Source: an uncultured Collinsella sp. (GTDB taxonomy: Bacteria; Actinomycetota; Coriobacteriia; Coriobacteriales; Coriobacteriaceae). From it: a stretch of 5,098 bases of DNA. Below, piece after piece: positions 1-4,286 of this stretch. Location: NCBI GenBank assembly GCA_900552875.1, contig USCS01000129.1:1-5098 (forward strand), given 5' to 3'. The translations under genes and the position numbers were made by a program. How positions within the stretch are numbered: position 1 is the first letter of the stretch; the number at the start of each line of letters is the position of its first letter. Below the pieces are notes generated by a model that saw nothing but the letters and a program-made list of their open reading frames with translations, was not told the origin of the DNA and did no database searches.

Positions 1-55
1 AACCCGCGACCCCAACCTTGGCAAGGTTGTGCTCTACCAACTGAGCCATGTCCGC
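1..55 (-). tRNA. tRNA-Gly(GCC), 3' part beyond the window
   Basis: The 5' 55 nt of a glycine tRNA read on the minus strand; the 3' part lies off the window. The 5' end is at 55 (GCGGACA acceptor strand), followed by the D arm and an anticodon arm of CAACC/GGTTG closing the loop TTGCCAA, which puts GCC at the anticodon. All 55 nt are identical to the complete copy at 186-261, and the two copies are 206 bp apart. It has its own promoter at 68-96. Identity and anticodon are seen directly; the missing T arm and 3' end are assumed to match the second copy. Confidence 0.95.
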
Positions 56-67
56 CTGCGAGGATTT

Positions 68-96
68 AATATACGGGATGATCCACCCGAATGCAA
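68..96 (-). promoter_or_regulatory. promoter of the first tRNA-Gly
   Basis: On the minus strand the -35 box TTGCAT (96-91) and -10 box TATATT (73-68) are separated by exactly 17 bp, and the -10 box ends 12 bp before the tRNA 5' end at 55. Just upstream, 99-113 carries an AT-rich dyad that is a diverged form (12 of 15 positions) of the one in front of the other two tRNA promoters. This fits a housekeeping-sigma tRNA promoter with an UP-like element. Upstream of that the sequence runs into the terminator of the second tRNA-Gly. Confidence 0.75.
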
Positions 97-147
97 GAAC
101 TATTTTCGAATAATTTGAAAAAAGTTCGAGCCTATGTGATGGGTACG

Positions 148-177
148 AAAAAGCCCGGCTACCGTAGTAGCCGGGCT
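148..177 (-). terminator. intrinsic terminator after tRNA-Gly(GCC) copy 2
   Basis: Minus-strand transcript shows a perfect 10-bp stem, AGCCCGGCTA (177-168) with TAGCCGGGCT (161-152), loop of six at 167-162, followed by a short U run from the A tract at 148-152. It starts 9 nt after the encoded CCA of the tRNA at 186-261 and separates that tRNA from the next promoter, so the two glycine tRNAs are independent transcripts. Confidence 0.85.
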
Positions 178-185
178 GTTGCGCT

Positions 186-261
186 TGGAGCGGACAACGG
201 GGCTCGAACCCGCGACCCCAACCTTGGCAAGGTTGTGCTCTACCAACTGAGCCATGTCCGC
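186..261 (-). tRNA. tRNA-Gly(GCC), complete, CCA encoded
   Basis: A full 76-nt glycine tRNA. The acceptor stem pairs GCGGACA (261-255) with TGTCCGC (196-190), followed by discriminator T (189) and a gene-encoded CCA (188-186). The anticodon loop TTGCCAA is closed by CAACC/GGTTG, giving anticodon GCC, which reads GGC and GGU. The T loop sequence TTCGAGC is canonical. It has its own promoter (274-302) and terminator (148-177). It lies downstream of the STAS-HATPase gene, and the promoter in between argues for independent transcription. Confidence 0.97.
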
Positions 262-273
262 TTGCGGATTATT

Positions 274-302
274 AATTTACGCGAGTTGCCCAAAAGACGC
301 AA
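274..302 (-). promoter_or_regulatory. promoter of the second tRNA-Gly
   Basis: Minus strand: -35 TTGCGT (302-297), 17-bp spacer, -10 TAAATT (279-274), then 12 bp to the tRNA 5' end at 261. The geometry is the same as for the other glycine copy. It is preceded by the shared upstream module at 305-348. The -10 box matches the consensus at only four of six positions, so the strength may rest on the upstream AT-rich element. Confidence 0.72.
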
Positions 303-304
303 GT

Positions 305-348
305 ACTTTTTTCAAAAAAATTGTTCAATGCAAGTTCGCGCAGGTGGA
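305..348 (-). promoter_or_regulatory. conserved upstream module of tRNA promoter (UP-like dyad + distal 11-mer)
   Basis: Read on the minus strand, TCCACCTGCGC (348-338), 18 bp of unrelated sequence, then the AT dyad TTTTTTGAAAAAAGT (319-305), ending 2 bp before the -35 box. The same three parts with the same 18-bp gap occur before tRNA-Leu (3821-3778), with one change in the 11-mer. The dyad fits a UP element for RNA polymerase alpha; the distal 11-mer at fixed spacing could be a protein site, but its role is unknown. Confidence 0.5.
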
Positions 349-366
349 TAACGTCAAGCCAAAGCG

Positions 367-1113
367 CTAAGCGCACGATTCCAATGCCGAGCTAAACAAC
401 TTCACCATCCGAACGCGCGTGCCGCCGCCATCCGTACGACGGGCAACTTCCACATTATCGACGAGCATGCGCATAAGCTTGATACCTCGCCCGCGCTCCT
501 CAGAAGCCACCGGCTCGCTCGCCCCATCGATAGAATAGCCAGCGCCCCGATCAAGCACCTCGAGCACAACGCGGTCCCCATAGGCCTGAACCGTCAGGAT
601 GCAGCCAACACCGCCCGCATGGTCATATGCGTTACCCAATGCCTCCCCCAACGCCAATGCGACGTCATAGCGCTCATCACGCCTCAGGGGAAGCGATTCG
701 AGGAGCTCGGCCACACGGTGCCGATAATACGGGAGATTCTCGATGCCTCGCTGCACTTCGACGCTCTTGCTCCATCGCGGCAACTCCCCCACCGGAATGG
801 CGGGAATCGACTCCCGCGCCGGGCCCGCGACATGCAGGATGTCGACAAGTCGGGCAATTTCCAAAAAGCGAACGACCTCATCGGAGGCGTTAACGAGCGA
901 AAGCAGCCCCTCATGCCTCATAAGCTCTCTGGCACGTGTAAGCAAAAACGCCAAGCCCGTCGAGTCGATAAAGCCCACGGTCTGGCAATTGATGACAACA
1001 CGACGCACGCCCCGGTCGATCAAATTATCCAACCGTCGGCGCAGTGCGGGCACCGAGGCGATGTCGATATCGCCCGGTGGCGTCAAAACCGCTATGTCAT
1101 TCCATTCATTCAT
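367..1113 (-). CDS. STAS-HATPase fusion: anti-sigma antagonist joined to anti-sigma/serine kinase
   Basis: A 248-aa cytosolic protein with two modules that are usually separate proteins. Residues about 3-96 are a STAS domain of the SpoIIAA/RsbV type; FIDSTGLAFLL (48-58) carries the equivalent of the phosphorylated serine, Ser51. Residues about 117-239 are a GHKL ATPase of the SpoIIAB/RsbW type: N box ALGEALGNAYDHA (Glu157, Asn161), G1 box DRGAGY (188-193), G2 box RGRGIKLM (207-214) and a closing DGGGTRV. The ATP-binding residues look intact, so kinase activity is plausible. It follows the PP2C phosphatase by 81 bp in the same direction, and together they resemble a partner switch. Start choice: ATG at 1113, just before the first STAS strand, with GGGGA 11 nt upstream. 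An in-frame GTG at 1152 adds 13 residues, but it has no Shine-Dalgarno and follows a hairpin. Target sigma or other partner not visible. Confidence 0.92.
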   Translation of the reverse strand: MNEWNDIAVLTPPGDIDIASVPALRRRLDNLIDRGVRRVVINCQTVGFIDSTGLAFLLTRARELMRHEGLLSLVNASDEVVRFLEIARLVDILHVAGPARESIPAIPVGELPRWSKSVEVQRGIENLPYYRHRVAELLESLPLRRDERYDVALALGEALGNAYDHAGGVGCILTVQAYGDRVVLEVLDRGAGYSIDGASEPVASEERGRGIKLMRMLVDNVEVARRTDGGGTRVRMVKLFSSALESCA

Positions 1114-1154
1114 ACGACCATGGTTCCCCAAAAGAGCTCGCTCGATGCACACGT

Positions 1155-1187
1155 ATCTGCAACCGCGCAGATTTCGCCCGTCAGGCG
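1155..1187 (-). other. two small hairpins between the phosphatase and STAS-HATPase genes
   Basis: In the minus-strand transcript, CGCC/GGCG closes a 5-nt loop (1187-1175), followed by a 6-bp hairpin ATCTGC/GCAGAT with a 6-nt loop (1172-1155). No U tract follows, so neither is a terminator. The second hairpin ends 2 nt before the alternative GTG at 1152. They might affect mRNA processing or translation of the downstream gene; short stems like these also occur by chance. Confidence 0.3.
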
Positions 1188-1194
1188 TCGTGAC

Positions 1195-3540
1195 CTACGA
1201 TCGACCCCGTAAAAACTCAAGGGAAACCAGCGCGATGTCATCGTTCAGCGCCGACTCGGTAAAGCGGTCAAGCTCGCCCAAGACCTTGCCGCAGATTCCC
1301 GATACGCCCTCACCCGAGACAGAGAGCAAAAGGTCACGAAGGCGCTGCTCGCCAAAAAAAGCACCCGAGCGATCACGTGCTTCGATTGTTCCATCGGTAT
1401 ACATAAATAGCATGTCACCAGGAGCGAACGTAAACACGCCCGTCTCGTAGACCATGCTCTCAAAGGCACCGATCACGCCCGATTGGCACCCAAGGAGCTC
1501 CACTTCTCCGCCTCGGGCTTCACCGCCACCAAGCGGCGTCGACGACGGCCTAATGACCATAGTGGGAGGATGTCCCGCCGAGCAATAGGTAGCGCGGCCC
1601 GCCTTAAGATCGATCTTGGCGATAAACGCCGTCACAAACGTCTCGACCCTCGAAAAGCCCATGAGCATGCTATTGAGCGAGCGTGCCATACGGGCAGGCC
1701 CCGCACCCTCCCAGGCATAGGCCGTCAGCGCCGTCTTGACGAGTGCGGACATGGATGCCGCCTCGATGCCCTTGCCGGACACATCGCCCAGGATCATGAC
1801 GGCGCAGTCGTCGGGAAGACGGATGAGCGTATAGAAGTCACCGCCGACCAACGCAGAATTCGTTGCCGATAGGTATACCGAATCGGTTGCAATGCCCGGA
1901 ACGTCACCAAGCGAATTTCTCATGCCAATCTGAAGCGTCTGAGCGATATGACGCTCTTCGCGCTTTTGAGATTCGCCCTCATAGATCAGCTCAAAGTCAT
2001 GCGCCAGATGCACCAGGTAGTCGTATTCAAGGTCGTCAATTGGTTCTTGGCTGCCATCGCGGAGTAGCAAAGCGCGCCTCGTCGGCCCCTTGGCGATATC
2101 AGCGGGAACAATCGCATCGTTGCTTCGTTTGCCATCCGCTTCCGAGTGGTAGCGCCCCGCTTCGATGCCGGAGTCGACATAAAGCCCCTGACACGGTAGG
2201 CCGTGGGCCCTCAACCATGAACCCATAGACGTGGATTCGTCCACACGTGTAAGGCGCACGTGCTTGAGGTCGTCAGCGCTCGTCCCGCCCAACACCGATG
2301 TCTCAAACCCGTCGGGGGCTGCCCCCAGGCGCGCTGCTGGCGCCGTGACAGAAAAGAAGAGTGACTCCGGATCGTCCGGCAGCGCCACACGACTGCCGCC
2401 CTCAAAATCGATGACATAGGTTTCGAGGCCCGCATCATACTCCACGGGGCAGAAATGACAATTGAGCACCGTGCAGATTTCCGTCGACACCGCTCGCGAG
2501 GCGGCAACGGGATCATCGAGATAGGTAAACAGTTCGTCGCGCAGCAAATTGAGCGAGCGGCCGAGCTCCGCCGTGCGGCGCGAACGTAAGCTCGACGCCA
2601 TGCCGACCAGCTGAATAGACAGGTAATCGCAGATGACCTCGAGCACGTTCACGTCATAGGCAAGTGGCGCCTGGGGGCGTTTCCAGCCAACTTCCAACAC
2701 GCCAAGGACCTGCGTGCCGTAAAACACGGGAAGACAGATCTCGCTGCGATACGGGGGCATATCCTGCACGCGCAGCAAGTGCTTGGAACGATTGTCCAAA
2801 TCCATGAACATACCCGAAGCAACCCGGTCGCCCTCAAGGTCCTGCTGAATCGACAGGCGACAGGCACGCGACTCGCGAAGCACGTAGGTCGGAATGCCCG
2901 CGCCGTACGGCATAAACTCGGGCAGATAGCTATCCTCAAGCTCCCTAGAAACACCGCGGAGCTTAAAGCCGCCGCTCTCGGAAAAATAGATAGCCGCACC
3001 GGAGGCATCGAGCGTTCCAACGAGCTGATTCAAAACGGTATCGAGCAAGCTGGGGAGCTCATCGGAGCCCACGGTACTCATAATGACCGAAAGGGTACCC
3101 GAAAGGCGTTTATTCGCCACCCTAAGCTCCGATAGCGCACGTTTGAGCTGACGATCGTGGGAATACTGCTCTTCGATGCTGTGAAGCGCCACCAGGACAC
3201 GCGGTGCACGACGTCCAAAGATACGCGGAGGCGTAACGGAACCCGCGCGAACCAAGACGGGAATAAAAGATCCGTCGCTCAGCTTGAGCATCAGCTCGCT
3301 CTCGGAGCCATCGGTCTCAAACGGCAGACGATGTTCGGTCGCGCGCTCAAAGGCAGACGAGTACAGAACGTCTTTGACATCACCGTTGATGACGTCAGCG
3401 CGCTCCTCGCACATCAGGTCGAGCAAACGATTATTCACATGCAGAATGGTTCCGTCGAGCTCACAGATGATGACAGCATCGCTCGTGATCTCGACCAGTT
3501 GGGCAACGTCTGCCCACTCGTTGCGCTCAAGCGTTTCCAT
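1195..3540 (-). CDS. PAS-GAF PP2C-type (RsbU/SpoIIE) serine phosphatase
   Basis: A 781-aa soluble sensor phosphatase. In order: PAS domain (about 12-122; LVEITSDAVIICELDG start), a charged helical linker (about 125-158), a GAF domain (about 160-315), a diverged second GAF-like region (about 330-520) with cysteines 356, 361 and 364, a signalling helix with EERHIAQTLQ (528-537), and a C-terminal PP2C domain (about 545-777). The PP2C metal ligands are present: GGDFY (Asp567), GDVSGKG (Asp586), YTDGTIEA (Asp716) and NDDIALV (Asp767/768). This family dephosphorylates STAS antagonists, here most likely Ser51 of the downstream fusion protein. There are no membrane segments or signal peptide. Start: ATG at 3540 has GGTGAGG six nt upstream. 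An in-frame GTG at 3552 would add four residues, but it lies inside that Shine-Dalgarno, so it is unlikely. What the PAS and GAF domains sense cannot be told. No promoter fits between it and the tRNA-Leu terminator. Confidence 0.95.
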   Translation of the reverse strand: METLERNEWADVAQLVEITSDAVIICELDGTILHVNNRLLDLMCEERADVINGDVKDVLYSSAFERATEHRLPFETDGSESELMLKLSDGSFIPVLVRAGSVTPPRIFGRRAPRVLVALHSIEEQYSHDRQLKRALSELRVANKRLSGTLSVIMSTVGSDELPSLLDTVLNQLVGTLDASGAAIYFSESGGFKLRGVSRELEDSYLPEFMPYGAGIPTYVLRESRACRLSIQQDLEGDRVASGMFMDLDNRSKHLLRVQDMPPYRSEICLPVFYGTQVLGVLEVGWKRPQAPLAYDVNVLEVICDYLSIQLVGMASSLRSRRTAELGRSLNLLRDELFTYLDDPVAASRAVSTEICTVLNCHFCPVEYDAGLETYVIDFEGGSRVALPDDPESLFFSVTAPAARLGAAPDGFETSVLGGTSADDLKHVRLTRVDESTSMGSWLRAHGLPCQGLYVDSGIEAGRYHSEADGKRSNDAIVPADIAKGPTRRALLLRDGSQEPIDDLEYDYLVHLAHDFELIYEGESQKREERHIAQTLQIGMRNSLGDVPGIATDSVYLSATNSALVGGDFYTLIRLPDDCAVMILGDVSGKGIEAASMSALVKTALTAYAWEGAGPARMARSLNSMLMGFSRVETFVTAFIAKIDLKAGRATYCSAGHPPTMVIRPSSTPLGGGEARGGEVELLGCQSGVIGAFESMVYETGVFTFAPGDMLFMYTDGTIEARDRSGAFFGEQRLRDLLLSVSGEGVSGICGKVLGELDRFTESALNDDIALVSLEFLRGRS

Positions 3541-3546
3541 CGTGGA

Positions 3547-3553
3547 CCTCACC
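3547..3553 (-). promoter_or_regulatory. ribosome binding site of the phosphatase gene
   Basis: GGTGAGG on the minus strand, 6 nt before the ATG at 3540. It decides between the ATG and an in-frame GTG at 3552-3550, because that GTG is part of the Shine-Dalgarno itself. Confidence 0.75.
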
Positions 3554-3566
3554 GTCTATCGGTAAC

Positions 3567-3588
3567 AAAAAAGCCTCCGAAGAGGCTT
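3567..3588 (-). terminator. intrinsic terminator after tRNA-Leu, UUCG loop
   Basis: Minus strand: AAGCCTC (3588-3582), tetraloop TTCG (3581-3578), GAGGCTT (3577-3571), then a run of T from the A tract at 3572-3567. A perfect 7-bp stem with a stable C(UUCG)G loop is a textbook intrinsic terminator. It begins 11 nt after the tRNA-Leu CCA and ends 26 nt before the phosphatase ATG, so it terminates the tRNA and possibly attenuates readthrough into the phosphatase gene. Confidence 0.88.
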
Positions 3589-3599
3589 CTCAAATGCGA

Positions 3600-3689
3600 T
3601 GGTGTCGGAGGCGGGACTTGAACCCGCATGACCTAAAAGCGGTCACTAGCACCTCAAGCTAGCGCGTCTGCCAATTCCGCCACTCCGAC
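3600..3689 (-). tRNA. tRNA-Leu(GAG), CCA encoded
   Basis: A class II tRNA of 90 nt including the encoded CCA (3602-3600). The acceptor stem pairs GTCGGAG (3689-3683) with CTCCGAC (3610-3604), and the discriminator is A (3603). The anticodon arm CTAGC/GCTAG closes TTGAGGT, giving anticodon GAG, which reads CUC and CUU. The long variable arm TGACC/GGTCA and T arm GCGGG-TTCAAGT-CCCGC fit leucine. It has its own promoter about 57 bp upstream and a terminator directly downstream. Confidence 0.97.
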
Positions 3690-3745
3690 ATGCTATGTTG
3701 TTGACTCGCGGTTCGTTTGTTGGACCCGCGCGTTCAACGAGGAAG

Positions 3746-3775
3746 ATAATAACCTATGATTCGAGAACTGTGCAA
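3746..3775 (-). promoter_or_regulatory. promoter of tRNA-Leu
   Basis: Minus strand: -35 TTGCAC (3775-3770), 18-bp spacer, -10 TATTAT (3751-3746, five of six to consensus). Transcription would start near 3739, giving a 5' leader of about 50 nt before the mature tRNA end at 3689, longer than for the two glycine tRNAs. The shared upstream module (3778-3821) sits at the same distance from the -35 box as before tRNA-Gly copy 2. Confidence 0.75.
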
Positions 3776-3777
3776 GC

Positions 3778-3821
3778 ACTTTTTTCAAAAAAGTTTACGA
3801 ATTTGTAAATGCGCAGGTAGA
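3778..3821 (-). promoter_or_regulatory. conserved upstream module of the tRNA-Leu promoter
   Basis: Minus strand: TCTACCTGCGC (3821-3811), 18 bp unrelated, then TTTTTTGAAAAAAGT (3792-3778) and 2 bp to the -35 box. Dyad and spacing are identical to 305-348, and the 11-mer differs at one position. The AT dyad is UP-like; the distal 11-mer has no assigned role. Confidence 0.5.
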
Positions 3822-3832
3822 TCCGTGTGTCC

Positions 3833-3957
3833 GGCTCCGTATCGGTGTTGCCTCCCGGCGCGTCCTCGGGCATGAGCGATATTTTGCTGCGCACTTCGTG
3901 CTGCAAAATATCGCTCCCCCTGCGGAATGCGCCGGGAGGCAACACCGATTCGGGGCC
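3833..3957 (-). repeat. long hairpin element P1 (125 nt)
   Basis: An imperfect palindrome centred on 3895. Read on the minus strand: a 29-nt outer arm (3957-3929) pairs with 3861-3833 at 27 of 29 positions, with mismatches at positions 4 and 8. A 12x12 internal loop follows (3928-3917, ATTCCGCAGGGG, opposite 3873-3862, ATGCCCGAGGAC), then a perfect 14-bp inner stem (3916-3903 with 3887-3874). The tip holds GCAC-GAA-GTGC (3901-3891). There is no T tract on either strand, so it is not a standard terminator. It shares its layout and internal loop with the element at 4139-4270, which lies in the opposite orientation. It lies between the tRNA-Leu upstream module and the ABC gene. Possible identities: small structured RNA, 3'-UTR structure, or a non-autonomous mobile hairpin; I cannot choose. 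Confidence 0.85.
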
Positions 3958-4018
3958 TGCAAATACATACTTCAGGCACAGTTCTCAAACATGTTCTGGG
4001 AGCTGATATAAATTTAGT

Positions 4019-4037
4019 GGCTCGGCTTTGCCGAGCC
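4019..4037. repeat. short perfect hairpin, 8-bp stem
   Basis: GGCTCGGC (4019-4026), loop TTT, GCCGAGCC (4030-4037). ATATAA (4006-4011) and TTATAT (4039-4044) could lengthen it with an asymmetric bulge. Neither side has a clean T run: the minus strand continues ACTAAATTT. It could be a weak terminator or half of a REP-like pair with 4048-4073. Confidence 0.6.
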
Positions 4038-4047
4038 CTTATATAAG

Positions 4048-4073
4048 GAGGCCGGAGCCAAAGCTCCGGCCTC
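4048..4073. repeat. short perfect hairpin, 11-bp stem
   Basis: GAGGCCGGAGC (4048-4058), loop CAAA, GCTCCGGCCTC (4063-4073). On the plus strand it is followed by GCTATCTTT, a poor T tract; on the minus strand by the palindrome CTTATATAAG and then the hairpin 4037-4019. It could act in termination after the ABC operon, but the missing U run makes this uncertain. Confidence 0.6.
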
Positions 4074-4100
4074 GCTATCTTTCCCATTAGATTAAGTGAG

Positions 4101-4117
4101 CGATCAAGGAATCGCAC
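4101..4117. repeat. 17-bp inverted copy of the ABC gene 3' end
   Basis: CGATCAAGGAATCGCAC at 4101-4117 is the exact reverse complement of 4299-4315, which encodes residues near the ABC protein C-terminus (part of PIKESHI). The two copies flank the long hairpin at 4139-4270. Weaker similarity continues inward (CTGCAGTGGT at 4123-4132 against CTGTAGTCGGT on the other strand just after the coding end). In the mRNA the two copies could pair and enclose the whole hairpin. Confidence 0.75.
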
Positions 4118-4138
4118 CCCCTCTGCAGTGGTAACACA

Positions 4139-4270
4139 GGGCCCGTGCTGGACTTAGTTTTCAGAACATTCCGCAGACCAGGAAACCCCCTTATCCGCGG
4201 CTCCGAAGGAGCAGGATAAGGGGGTTTCCATGGTCGAGGACGTTCTGAAAACTAAGTCCAGCGCGGGCCC
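4139..4270 (+). repeat. long hairpin element P2 (132 nt)
   Basis: Read on the plus strand: a 29-nt outer arm (4139-4167) pairs with 4242-4270 at 28 of 29 positions, the exception being T-G at position 8. The internal loop is ATTCCGCAGACCA (4168-4180) opposite ATGGTCGAGGAC (4230-4241). A perfect 16-bp inner stem follows (4181-4196 with 4214-4229), and the tip is GCTCC-GAA-GGAGC (4200-4212). It begins 16 bp after the ABC gene stop, so that transcript would carry the complementary strand as a 3' UTR. No U tract follows the outer stem. The inner stem with its AAACCCCC/GGGGGTTT core might still terminate. Same blueprint as 3833-3957 in inverted orientation. Confidence 0.88.
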
Positions 4271-4286
4271 GGACGAGAACAACCGA

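Larger units (their letters stand above)
3958..4138. other. gene-free spacer with short repeats between the two long hairpins
   Basis: I see no credible gene here on either strand. The stretch holds two short hairpins (4019-4037, 4048-4073) separated by the 10-bp palindrome CTTATATAAG, an 8-bp palindrome AACATGTT (3988-3995), and a 17-bp inverted copy of the ABC gene end (4101-4117). The reading frames that cross it run through the hairpin arms and have no family resemblance. Confidence 0.6.

Noticed and set aside
364..378. GCGC-TTA-GCGC at the end of the STAS-HATPase gene as an intrinsic terminator
   Set aside because: The stem has only 4 bp and is followed by three T residues; too weak to call.
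619..1450. Plus-strand reading frames of 197 and 235 aa opposite the STAS-HATPase and phosphatase genes
   Set aside because: They are antisense shadows of well-supported genes in GC-rich DNA, with no domain signal or ribosome binding site that stands out.
3986..3996. Palindrome AACATGTT within GAACATGTTT as a LexA (SOS) box
   Set aside because: The GAAC and GTT halves are only 2 bp apart, while the Gram-positive and actinobacterial LexA box has a 4-bp gap, and no SOS gene is adjacent.
3785..4117. 110-aa minus-strand reading frame from a GTG with an upstream purine run
   Set aside because: It translates through both short hairpins and the long hairpin P1, has no recognisable motif, and its composition mirrors the repeats. 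Not a gene.
3833..4270. Long hairpins as integron attC sites
   Set aside because: They resemble attC in being imperfect palindromes with an unpaired section, but the GTTRRRY/RYYYAAC core boxes are absent at the stem ends and there is no integrase or cassette gene.
3833..4270. CRISPR array or direct-repeat array
   Set aside because: The repeats are inverted and only two, with no regular spacer pattern.
3833..4270. Insertion sequence or MITE with target-site duplications
   Set aside because: No flanking direct repeats can be seen at either hairpin and no transposase is nearby; a mobile origin stays possible but is not supported by boundaries.
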